A stretch of 21,026 nt of DNA from Pelomyxa schiedti (taxonomy: Eukaryota > Evosea > Pelobiontida > Pelomyxidae): positions 1,716 through 22,741 of the forward strand of contig JAHLWZ010000463.1 in NCBI GenBank assembly GCA_020536535.1. The letters are read 5' to 3'. The position numbers and the translations under genes are program-made. The stretch's first letter is position 1. Each line of letters begins with the position of its first letter. The notes under the pieces were generated by a model, which was not told the origin of the DNA, did not search any database, and saw only the letters and a list, made by a program, of their open reading frames with translations. Below are positions 1 to 8,581 of the stretch, piece after piece.

Positions 1-587
1 AGCACAACCTACTGGCCGTTGTTGACGTTCCCCAAACATATGCCACTGGAACCCTGAAAGTTTTGAGCACCACCAGATGCACCTTTCCACCAAGCACTGT
101 GGAACTCTGCAGAGAAACTGCTGTGGCAATGAAATGCACAAGTGGCCAAATTGTGTTCATTGTCGAGAAGATGTATGATGACACAAAATCAGAAGTGGCG
201 TTTTCTGTGCAACAATCATCAAGCAGTGGTGGTCTTGTCCACGGTCTCTACAACGACCTGAACATCGTGAACGAAAACCGATGGGCCAGAATGTTGTGGG
301 AAGTGACTGAGTCATTGTTCTCAGTCTACAACCCCGTCCTTTCAACAGTGGATGTGTGGGACTGCAATGACCTCATCGGTGGTGCCACTGGTGCCAATTG
401 CAAGCCAAAGACCACCATTGAGCATGTTGGTGCTGCTCCCATTGCAGGTGGTGGGTTCATCTTCCATGTCACATCTGACACACTCCAAGTGGTTGAACCA
501 TCATCAGGCCTTGTTGTTGCTGGTATTACATTTGCTTTGCCTGGTTGTAATGTTATACTTGCCCGTTATGATATTGTTGATCACTGA
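1..587 (+). CDS. 3' end of a lineage-specific beta-rich protein (partial)
   Basis: The reading frame is open from base 3 at the window edge and stops at 585-587, so the 5' part lies outside the window (about 194 residues are visible). The product is a string of short beta-strand-like hydrophobic stretches. It ends in a Gly-rich, Val-rich block (GGGFIFHVTSDTLQVV) followed by a short tail, and I see no signal peptide or membrane segment. The tail layout resembles the C-termini of the proteins at 1796-3229 and 6038-7176, where a final strand reads roughly h-h-D/E-x-x-x-G. I infer that the three belong to one expanded family, possibly beta-propeller-like. This copy is the least certain member. 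No catalytic motif is recognisable and the function is unknown. Confidence 0.6.
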   Translation, partial: HNLLAVVDVPQTYATGTLKVLSTTRCTFPPSTVELCRETAVAMKCTSGQIVFIVEKMYDDTKSEVAFSVQQSSSSGGLVHGLYNDLNIVNENRWARMLWEVTESLFSVYNPVLSTVDVWDCNDLIGGATGANCKPKTTIEHVGAAPIAGGGFIFHVTSDTLQVVEPSSGLVVAGITFALPGCNVILARYDIVDH

Positions 588-1795
588 AACCTTTTTGTTT
601 CCTTCAGTGGGAAACTGCACCAAAAGAGAACAAAGAGGCACAAAGTATTTTATTATTAACACCTCTGAGTCTCCAGTCTCGAGTCTTGCGAGTGCGCCTT
701 GCAAGACTCGAGACTGGAGACAGAGCGAACTGGGACGGACCTCGAAAAGGAGGAATATCGTCACTAGACAGTGTAGTACAGTGCAGAGTGAGAGTAATCC
801 ACCCTGTAGTGACTGTGGATTATGTGTTATTTGGGTGGTATTTAAGTTACAAACTCCTGTACCTCCCTCATTGGTTTTCTCGGCCACAAGTGACCCTCGA
901 TGTCCCTGCTCGCGCCAACAGTCCTACCCACGGTGTGACACATCGTATGGACGCACATCTGGGCACGGAGGCCCTGTGGTTCCGATGTTTGGGCCCAAAG
1001 GAAAAAAAAATACTTTGATTGTCAGTAGAACAACCTTCAAGCCTCTTAGCCCGCTGCAAAGGGTCAATTCGTTGTAAAACACATAGCCCACAAATAGGAG
1101 GAGAAATCAGCTCATTTGGCCTGAGTTCGGGGGAGGTAATCACCAAATGAGTTTCTGCAGGAAAAGTAGAGCACGAAAAACAAAATTTTCTAAGTCAGTG
1201 ATGTTCAACGAAGCGTTTCATCACCACCCGCACGCTCTGTGTCGGGAGGGGAACACGTTTGGTGCACCACTCTGTTCTTTTCGGCCGTTGCCCAAAAAAC
1301 AAAAAAAAGTGTTTCCCCCTTGCGCCTCGCGTTGTGTCCTGCGTGCGTTGCGTGCGGTCGGTGGTGTAGCCAAGTGATGTGGTGTTGTTTTACTGTCGGT
1401 TTTTGTTGTACCCACCGAGCATTGGGTTTTTGGTTGCCGCAAGACGGCCGTCGGTTTTTTTTGTGGTCGGGCTCGGTTTTTTTGTTCGCTAACTAAAATT
1501 TCACATTTTAAATTTTCCTGTCAGGAATTTCCGATAATTTGATAAATCGACCCTGGGTCTAGGCAGAGTGTTCCACCCAACAGATGTTATCTCTGGGATG
1601 GACTCTTTCCTATGTGTTTAATGACTTCCAGGATTTTTTTCCTGAGGGTCTGCTCTATTTTCCGAGTTATTAAGGTCCCAAGGAGTGAAGAAGAAAACAT
1701 AATTTTGTGCCAAAGTTCCCTTAAAAGGAATTTTGTCAGAAACTCGGCCACTGATTCGAGTTGCCTCTCATCAAAAATAACAAAAAAAAATAACG
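588..1795. other. 1.2-kb non-coding region with hairpin
   Basis: No convincing gene is seen on either strand. The ORFs present have no recognisable motifs and mixed composition. The stretch holds a perfect inverted repeat at 669-721 (listed separately), a T- and G-rich part around 1380-1495, and an AT-rich part from 1495 that runs into the A-rich leader before the ATG at 1796. The last 300 bases probably contain the promoter and 5' UTR of the 1796 gene. No TATA box or tRNA B-box was identified with confidence. Confidence 0.5.
669..721. repeat. Perfect 21-bp inverted repeat, 11-nt loop
   Basis: Bases 669-689 are the exact reverse complement of 701-721, separated by 11 bases (690-700). Each arm contains a CTCGAG hexamer. 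The repeat lies 82 bases past the stop of the first gene and is not followed by a T-run. It could be a 3'-UTR hairpin, a small-RNA precursor stem, or the core of a degenerate MITE-like element. The sequence alone does not decide. Confidence 0.85.
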
Positions 1796-3229
1796 ATGGG
1801 TAATCAACTTCTCCCGGCTGCAGTTAACCCCAGACACAACAATTCAATTTCGAACCCATGCACCACACTAGCAACGACCACAACTTCAAACGAGAACTAC
1901 CTGCAACAGGAACAGGAACCACTACGACGACCACCGCGGCCTGCGACGACATGCGAACAGCCACCATGGTCGTTTTCAGTCCACTCAGACTGGAGTATCA
2001 ACGTGATGGCGGCGTTGCTTGCAGGCGGCCACCCGCGCTGCGGCGCCGCGAGCCCGGCGAGGCCGATGTGCGCGTGCCCGCACCTCGTGAGGCTTGTTGT
2101 GTGCCACTGGCTCCGCGCGGTCACCCCCCGCTTCCTCGTCGTGCTGGACCTGTGGTCCAACCTCGTCTCGCACGAGGAAGGGGAGAGGGCGCTGAACAGC
2201 GTGGCGTTCATGGCCGAGGTGGCGCCGGGGGCGCCGGGAGGCGGCGCGTGCTGCTGCGGCGGCGTGATGGGCGGGCCGAGGCTGTGCGAGAGCGAGAGGT
2301 TCTCGTGGGTGGATGCCAGGAGGAATGTTGTGGTCGAGCAGCCAGAGGAGTGGGAACGGAGAGCTTGTGTTGTTGACACTGTGACTGGGCAGAGGGAGGA
2401 TTTGGGTGTGGTTGGGGTGGGCGAGGTCCTGAGCAACGGGCGCTGGGCTGTGATCAGGTCTGTGCAGGGGAGGGTCTGGGTGGCAAAGGTGAATGCATAC
2501 TGCCGCCATGCTGCAGGACATCATCATAATCGTGTTCCTCTGATTGGAGACAGGGTGGAAATAAACCAAGAAGGCATCTCTGAGTTGCCATTGAGAGAGA
2601 AGTTTGTGAGTGAGAATGTGATGTGCAGGTTGTCAGAGGGACCTGGAGAGATGCTATTTTGCGTTCTTTACGATGTGGGGATGTCATTTGCAACTGGGAA
2701 GTGGGTCGCACTGGATTGTGTGACATTCCGTGATGTACGTGGTGTCACCACTATACAGGTTTCCTTCTGTTGGGAAAGAAGGGCACTCCTTGGTGAGAAA
2801 TATGACCGACAGCAAAACCGGCTGTTCACAGTAGACGAGTCAGGTGCGAGGCTCACACTCCAAACGAGACCAGGTTCCCCCATTCTGATCCTGGATTCGT
2901 ACTTCGTGGTTCTTCCATCATCAGAGCAGCACAAGAAAGGAATGCACACTGCTGAAGTGTGGAGTTTTAAGGACTTGAGCAGGCAGCACTGTTACTTTGA
3001 AGTTCCAACTGGTTCCTGGGTGTCAGCGTGTGCTGGTCGTTGTAGTGACTTCCTGGCCATTCTTCCACCAGCCACTGGAGTACCGTCTGGGGGAACCGAG
3101 CTGCACTTCATCGATGTGAGCTGTGGAATGACCTTGTTTACAATACATGCACATTCTGGGTTATCACTGCTACCACCTTATTCCTTTGGAAAGGTTTTAT
3201 GGATTGCCCCAACTGCAACTACCCTCTGA
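1796..3229 (+). CDS. Lineage-specific beta-rich protein, full copy
   Basis: Uninterrupted 477-residue frame. Residues 1-70 are a low-complexity Asn/Thr/Gln-rich leader that starts MGNQ (not a good N-myristoylation match because position 6 is Leu). From about residue 71 comes ALLAGGHPRCGAASPAR, then a hydrophobic helix-like stretch (LVRLVVCHWLRAVTPRFLVV), then many short beta strands to the C-terminus (TELHFIDVSCGMTLFTI). The gene at 6038 carries a matching early block (FVAL, then PRC, then S and R at similar spacing), so I treat the two as paralogues. The ATG at 1796 was chosen because it is the first in frame and follows an A-rich leader. The internal Met at about residue 71 lies inside the conserved block. 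Codons for residues 70-160 are extremely GC-rich and the rest is balanced. A propeller-like fold is only inferred and the function is unknown. The gene converges on the Sel1 gene, whose stop is 269 bases away. Confidence 0.75.
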   Translation: MGNQLLPAAVNPRHNNSISNPCTTLATTTTSNENYLQQEQEPLRRPPRPATTCEQPPWSFSVHSDWSINVMAALLAGGHPRCGAASPARPMCACPHLVRLVVCHWLRAVTPRFLVVLDLWSNLVSHEEGERALNSVAFMAEVAPGAPGGGACCCGGVMGGPRLCESERFSWVDARRNVVVEQPEEWERRACVVDTVTGQREDLGVVGVGEVLSNGRWAVIRSVQGRVWVAKVNAYCRHAAGHHHNRVPLIGDRVEINQEGISELPLREKFVSENVMCRLSEGPGEMLFCVLYDVGMSFATGKWVALDCVTFRDVRGVTTIQVSFCWERRALLGEKYDRQQNRLFTVDESGARLTLQTRPGSPILILDSYFVVLPSSEQHKKGMHTAEVWSFKDLSRQHCYFEVPTGSWVSACAGRCSDFLAILPPATGVPSGGTELHFIDVSCGMTLFTIHAHSGLSLLPPYSFGKVLWIAPTATTL

Positions 3230-3498
3230 TGTAGTGCTTCATTCGGTTGAATTCTTCTCCAAAACCTCAAAAAACAAAAGAGGTAGTTTTTTATAGGAGA
3301 GTCTAATAGGGCCCACTACACAGGGATCCCACAACACAGGGCAGAACAAACTCAGCCCACAATGGAGACTTGGCGGCCGCAGAACGAACACACAAGGTGT
3401 GGCACCAACCCATTCATCTAGATAAGAGTCTGAGATAGAAACCGCATCTGTTGCACGGTACCGAACATTTTCCACTGGCAAAAGAAAAGGCTTAAAAA
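3230..3498. other. Short convergent intergenic region
   Basis: This lies between the stops of the + strand gene ending at 3229 and the - strand gene ending at 3499. It contains an A-rich segment at 3261-3280 flanked by ACCTC and GAGGT (3264-3268 and 3280-3284), a weak 5-bp stem. No gene is supported. It probably holds both 3' UTRs. Confidence 0.4.
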
Positions 3499-5914
3499 TC
3501 AACGTTGCCCAAGGTTCAGAATTCTGAGTTTAACAATGGCATCAAAATGACCAAGGGAAGCAGCCCACAGCCACAGTCTCTGTGCCTGATGAATGTCCTT
3601 GGCAAAACCATCCACACCTTTGCTGTAACGCAATGCAAGGTAGTGCAGTGCCTGGGCACTACCAGCATCAGCCGCCCTCTGATACAACATCACTGCCTTG
3701 TGAATGTCTTTGTCAACACCACTGCCATTTTCATAACAACAACCAAGGTTGCACATTGCCTGAGAAAGGCCAGCATCAGCAGCCCTCTCATACAGTGTGA
3801 CTGCCTTGTGACTGTCCCGGCCAACACCATTGCCGAGTTCATAACACAAACCAAGGTTGCACATTGCGTTGGTATCACCAGCATCAGCAGCCCTCTCATA
3901 CAGTGACACTGCCTTGTGAATGTCCTTGTCAACACCATTACCGAGTTCATAGCACAAACCAAGGCTGCTCATTGCGTTGGTATCACCAGAATCAGCAGCT
4001 TTCTGATACAGTGACACTGCCTTGCTGGGATTCCTGTCAACACCATTGCATCTTTCATAATACACCCCAAGGTTGCACATTGCTTTGGCATCACCGGCAT
4101 CAGCAGCCCTCTCATACAGCAATACTGCCTTGTGAACATCCTTCTCAACACCACTGCCATTTTCGTAACACCAACCAAGGTTGCACATTGCGCGGGGAAT
4201 ACCAGCATCAGCAGCCCTCTGATACAGTGACACTGCCTTGTGAATGTCCTTGTCAACACCACTGCCATTTTTATAACACAAACCAAGGTTGAACATTGCC
4301 TTGGCATCACCAGCATCAGCAGCCCTCTGGAACATTGACACTGCCTTGTGAACATCCTTTTCAGCACCACTGCCATTTTTATAACACACTCCAAGGTTCC
4401 ACATTGCAATGGCATCACCAGCATCAGCAGCCCTCTGGAACATTGACACTGCCTTGTGAACATCCATGTCAACACCACTGCCATTTTTATAACACAAACC
4501 AAGGTTGCGCATTGCGATGGCATCACCAGCATCAGCAGCCCTCTCATACAGTGTGGCTGCCTTGCTGGGATCCCTGTCAACACCAGTGCCTCTTTCATAC
4601 CACAAACCAAGGTGGCCCATTGCGTTGGCATCTCCAGTATCAGCAGCCCTCTGATACCACAACACTGCCTTTTGAACATCCTTGTCAACACCACTGCCAT
4701 TTTCGTAACACAAACCAAGGTTGCACATTGCGCGGGAAAGACCAGCACCAGCAGCCCTCTCATACAGTGACACTGCCTTGTGAACATCCTTGTCAACACC
4801 ACTGCCATTTCTATAACACAAACCAAGGTTGAACATTCCAATGGCATCACCAGCATCAGCAGCCCTCTGATACAGTGCTACCGCCTTGCTGGGATCCCTG
4901 TCAACACCAATGCCTCTTTCATAACACACCCCAAGGTTGCACATTGCCTTTGCGTCACCAGCATCAGCAGCCCTCTGATACAGTGACACTGCCTTGCGAG
5001 CATCCTTGTCAACACCACCGCCATTGCCTTCTCTTTCAGAACACACCCCCCCAAGGTTGTGCGTGGCCACGTGGGTTTCCTTGCCAACACCATCGCCATT
5101 TTGACAGCACACCCCATGGTCATGCATGTCCTGGGCGTGGTCAATGTGGCGTCGAGTTGGAAATTGGTCCCATGTCTCAGAGTGATGATGCTCAAGGACA
5201 ACCCACACGCACGCACGTGTCCTGTTGTGCACTGTGTCAAATGCGAGCTCCTTTGTGGCTGGTGGGAGGTGGTTGAAATACTCTTGTGGGATGCGGTCTG
5301 TGAAGTGGCAAAGATATCGGTTGATGTTTGGTTGGTGTGCATCTGAAACTGAAGCAACAGTGTACTCATTCTGAGAGAGGAGGGAAAAAAAAAGAAATCA
5401 GTTCCAGACAGAAAACAAACGAAAACAAGTCCCAGAAACAAAAAGCAGAAGAAGACACAATGCCTCAAAGTCATTATCAACACTTGTTGTTGCTGTGGCA
5501 GTGAAACCATAATTGAAAAGGGCCTTGAGTACATATGACTGATGCTTGAGCAACTTGGGGTGCCCCAACCCAATGCACTTCACCTCAAACCCAATCTCTG
5601 TCATGTTTGTATGTCTGTTAAGGTCCCATACAGAAAAAGAAAAAAAAAAGTGGCACTCCCCCACCCCGCCTAGTGCTATGATTTGGTTGAATCACACACG
5701 CACCGTCGCACCCTTGTGAGATGACTCTCACGAGCCTGAAGTTTGATGCCACGACCACGCTCCCCTCGGCTGTGTTTTGCACGTTGTCGACGACGGCGGC
5801 CGAACGCCCAAGCCTCGCGAAGAAAGCGTCACGCTCACGAATCGCGCTCTGAAACTCATAGCGGCCACCAGCAAGGTCCGACGACGTGGTGGTTGTGCTT
5901 TTGTTGTTCCCCAT
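3499..5914 (-). CDS. Protein kinase N-lobe fused to about 14 Sel1 repeats
   Basis: Proposed exons on the minus strand: 5914-5700, 5614-5464 and 5370-3499, giving 745 residues. The start MGNNKSTT fits the N-myristoylation consensus. Residues about 50-190 resemble a kinase N-lobe: a degenerate glycine loop (ISQGCDGA), a beta-3 strand with YVLKALFNY (Lys102), an alpha-C-like DFENEY around 120-125, then NINRYLCHF and a hinge-like strand ACVWVVLEHH. The catalytic loop, DFG and all of the C-lobe are absent. After the hinge come two degenerate and then 13 clear 36-residue Sel1 repeats (consensus AMCNLGLCYENGSGVDKD...KAVSLYQRAADAGD) to residue about 733. Sel1 repeats are alpha-helical scaffolds for protein binding, so I infer an adaptor rather than an active kinase. 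Intron 1 (85 nt) is GT-AG with matching phase. Intron 2 needs either a GC donor at 5463 or a GT donor at 5481 that removes six residues. The GC version keeps the alpha-C-like segment. The gene diverges from the one at 6038. Confidence 0.75.
3547..5064 (-). repeat. 108-bp tandem repeat array encoding Sel1 motifs
   Basis: About 14 units of 108 bp (36 codons) run in frame. On the plus strand the recurring phrase is ACACTGCCTTG followed 60-70 bases later by CACAAACCAAGGTTG. Sub-types recur in order: a unit with DPSKA or NPSKA opens each of three blocks (4630-4953, 4090-4629, 3658-4089), and a unit starting SRAM, PRAM or SQAM with ENGSG closes each. The blocks contain 3, 5 and 4 units. This implies duplication of multi-unit blocks as well as of single repeats. 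Confidence 0.85.
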
Positions 5915-6037
5915 TTCCCACCCCCCTTTTTTTTTTTTTTTGCTTTGATGGTTGGGTGTCAGACACCTGCGACAGTGTGTGTTCGTCAAGAGACTGAGAC
6001 CGCCATCAGTCCCCCAGATCAATCAAAAAAAAGGAGG
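5915..6037. promoter_or_regulatory. Bidirectional promoter with 13-bp palindrome
   Basis: Only 123 bases separate the start codons of the Sel1 gene (-) and the gene at 6038 (+), so both promoters must lie here or overlap the coding ends. The region contains a long T-run (about 5927-5942) and a perfect palindrome GGTGTC-A-GACACC at 5955-5967, a reasonable candidate for a dimeric factor site. No TATA box is evident. Confidence 0.55.
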
Positions 6038-7176
6038 ATGCAGCATCACGGAGACGACAACGCCGACTACTGCCTTTCAGCACGAGACCAATTCGTAGCG
6101 CTTGGTTGTGCATTATGGGTGCCACGATGCAGTGTCGGCAGCCAATCCCGAGTCCTCCCAGTTGCCATTTTGGTTGATTCAATTGCAAAGCGTTGGGTGA
6201 CGTCGCCTCAAAGGACAGTTGCAATGGGTCCCTCATTGGTGGTGACAAAGAGAGAGGAGGACGAGGAGGACGAAAGGTCAGAGTATTGGAAGTCTTTGTT
6301 CTGGAATGGGGCAGTTTGGGAGATTGTTGTGGTGTCACCAACACTTGGGGTTGTGAGAACATCAAGGATTACAAACCATAAGATGCTGGACAGACTCAAG
6401 GAAGTCCTTGGGGGAGAGTCTTACATTCGTGGGCAGTTTGATGATGACCTAATTTTTTATGTGGAACCCCTGGGGCACTTTGCGTTATTGAGAAGCAAGA
6501 GCCACTTGTGGAACAGCAAGTGGGGTGTGGGCTTTATTTGCAGTGATCTCACTGTTTGGAGGATTGGCTCGGAGTGCAAGAACAACAAGACCACTGTGAC
6601 GCTCCCTGCTGGAAAATGGGTACAGTGGGTGGCACTGCTTGACAGCCCTGGTAATGAGGACGAGGCTTACGTGCTGACAGGACCTCCCCCATACACTCTT
6701 TTGTGCGTGAACTTGAGGTGCATAGAGCAGAATCATGAGATGCAGGCAACCAACCAGTGGCCTTGCCCTTTTTATGTTGAACCATGGGTCATCAAACTGG
6801 ACAGTGGCTACATTTTGTTGGGAAGTGTTTATGGCATCGTTCTGTTGTCAGAGAACAAAGTTGATTCCTTGTTTCTGAACAGCAGCCCAGAAGCACCACC
6901 ACTCAAAGTTGATGACACCCACTTCCTCAAGCCAGTCGGTGATGGGAGAACAACAATGGAATTGCACAACGCCAATGAGGAGTCATGGAAGGATCAACCA
7001 GAGAGGGACAAAAAAATGTCAGTGGCTACCAGGGACATTTCAATGACGAAATGTGCCACAATGGGTTTGTTGTGCTGGTTGGAGAGTCACACGTGGACCT
7101 TGTTGATGCTTTGACTGGCACGTGGATTATGCGCCGGCGACTTCATCTCCACAGCTCATTCGGGTTGTATGGATGA
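6038..7176 (+). CDS. Lineage-specific beta-rich protein, frameshifted
   Basis: The ATG at 6038 follows an A-rich leader. The frame could be extended upstream, but that would overlap exon 1 of the divergent Sel1 gene, so I reject the longer start. The early block ARDQFVAL...PRC...SR matches the paralogue at 1796. An acidic run (KREEDEEDERSEY) follows, then a chain of short beta strands. The first frame runs on to a stop at 7112-7114, but past about 7013 its product (SVATRDISMTK) is unlike the family. The frame read through ATG 6985 instead supplies a family-like terminal strand (GFVVLVGESHVDLVDALTG) and stops at 7174-7176. Switching frames near the A7 run at 7010-7016 would give about 379 residues. 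The cause could be a sequencing error, a real disabling indel, or slippage. No small GT-AG intron explains it well. Function unknown. Confidence 0.65.
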
Positions 7177-7349
7177 ATGCCATGGCATCAAATACAATAA
7201 GAAAACAAGTTTGAGGTGGGGCACTTTGTTGACTATTGAATTGTTGACACCTCACCCTAACCCTAGGTTGGAGAACAACAATTCTTCCCGATGATCATCT
7301 TTAGAAGAAGAAAAAATAACCAAATCTTCGCACGGTGGCTGTGGGCAAC

Positions 7350-8506
7350 ATGGCATTGTGGGACGGTAGGTTCGTCGTGGAGTCGCTGCGCGTCGGGGCC
7401 CTCGCCGCCAACTGCGTGTGCGTCGCCGACGTGGCCGAGGGCGTGGCCGCCATCTTCGACCCCGGCGACAACGCCCCCGCCATCGTCGACACCCTGCTGC
7501 GCCGCACCGTCGACCCCAAGATTATGGGTGGCCGTGGCGCCGCCGCCGCCGACGCGTCCGCTTCCCCGTCGGCGCCTTCTCCTCCCATAAGTGCGACTTC
7601 GGCTGCTACCACCGCGGCGTCGACCGCCGCGACGGCAGCAAACACCGCGGCTGTCCCACAATCGCAAAACCAGCAAGCCGAACCGTCGCCAAACTGCGAT
7701 GGCGTGAGGGTTCGTGTTGTTATGATTGTGCTGACACATTCACATATGGACCACTGTTTGGCTGTGCCCCAGTTGAAAAAGATGTTCCCTGATGCAAAGG
7801 CAAGGTTTCACTTTTCCTTTTTTTTGTTTCGGTTCTTTTGTTACTGCTATATTACTTCCGCGGGATATGAAATGCCTGGAAAGAAACAAAAACCTTTCTA
7901 TTCATTGTGCTTATCTTTGACACAGATTGTTATGCATCCAAATGATGTGGCTATGTATAATGTACGCCTCTCTTTCATCTAGAAAATGTTGCTTCTTTCT
8001 TGTTCTAATTATTCCATAGATTGTTCCGCTGCAGTGCATGCTCTTTGGAATGCCCCCGCCGGAAGGCAATATGATGCCGCCAATGGAAGTTTCCTTGGCA
8101 GACCAGATGGACTTGGAGATTTCCTCCGGCCTCAAAGCAAAAGTTTTACATACACCAGGGCATTCCCCAGGTTCAGTCTGTTTCTACTTCCCAGAGGTAA
8201 TTGAACTCCGGTTTATTTTTCCAATCCAACAAACACACAACAGCTTAACAGGCTTCTTTCTGGAGACACACTTTTTCAGGGCTCTGTTGGCAGGACTGAT
8301 TTACCAGGTGGTGATATGAATGCTCTCTCCACATCCATTAAAGGTAAACTCTTACCACTACCGGACTCCACCATAGTTATTCCTGGGTATGTTCTCCACT
8401 CTGGAATAATTTAAAACCGCTAAGCACAACAAGGCACGGGGACATAACAACTGTAGGCCAGGAGAAGTCCTCAAATCCTTTTGTCCAATACATGGCCAAA
8501 CTTTGA
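7350..8506 (+). CDS. Metallo-beta-lactamase-fold hydrolase, LACTB2/glyoxalase-II-like
   Basis: Exons 7350-7799, 7926-7961, 8020-8196, 8244-8386 and 8434-8506 give 292 residues, close to the usual 290 or so of LACTB2-type proteins. Metal ligands are visible: THSHMDH (His130, His132, Asp134, His135), TPGHSPGS (His210), SGDTLF (Asp229) and PGHG (His270), the last rebuilt across intron 4. The order and spacing match the two-metal MBL hydrolases. Relatives are either endoribonucleases (LACTB2) or thioesterases (glyoxalase II), and which one applies cannot be told from sequence. Residues 58-117 form an Ala/Ser/Pro-rich insert just before the HxHxDH strand, not typical of the family. Intron 1 (126 nt) is best read as GC-AG (donor AAG|GCAAGG). 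The GT five bases further on breaks phase. Introns 2-4 are GT-AG of 58, 47 and 47 nt. Exon 1 is very GC-rich. I see no targeting peptide. The ATG at 7350 is preferred over an upstream GTG. Confidence 0.88.
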
Positions 8507-8554
8507 AGTTTCTCTATTTTGGGCAAACCCTAATAGTATTTGTAGCAAGTAACA

Positions 8555-8581
8555 AAAGAAAAGTATTTTTTACTTTTCTTT
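8555..8581. terminator. AT-rich hairpin between convergent genes
   Basis: Bases 8555-8565 and 8571-8581 are perfect 11-base reverse complements around a T5 loop. The right arm overlaps the stop codon of the minus-strand FHA gene (8580-8582), and the hairpin starts 49 bases after the stop of the MBL gene. It may mark 3' ends for both transcripts. An accident of AT-rich sequence is possible. Confidence 0.4.

Noticed and set aside
870-1010. Possible tRNA or structured RNA suggested by GC-rich complementary bits
   Set aside because: No A-box and B-box pair and no cloverleaf could be drawn.
352-1146. ORFs of 92-241 codons on both strands in the first intergenic region
   Set aside because: No motif, poor composition, and they overlap the 3' end of the first gene and the hairpin.
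1246-1320. Imperfect inverted repeat AGGGGAACAC...GTGTTTCCCC
   Set aside because: Mismatched, with a loop of about 50 bases. Not distinguishable from chance.
1985-2569. GC-rich ORFs in other frames of the 1796 gene
   Set aside because: Arg/Ala/Pro-rich shadows typical of GC-rich coding DNA. The + frame carries the family block.
3505-5276. Several plus-strand ORFs rich in His/Gln/Thr across the Sel1 array
   Set aside because: They are antisense shadows of the 108-bp repeats. The minus-strand frame has clear Sel1 motifs throughout.
5777-6037. Upstream extension of the 6038 gene
   Set aside because: It overlaps exon 1 of the divergent Sel1 gene and translates a long T-run. The family block starts just after the ATG at 6038.
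7255-7266. Telomere-like CCCTAACCCTAG
   Set aside because: Fewer than two perfect repeats, inside a promoter-sized gap. Compatible with chance.
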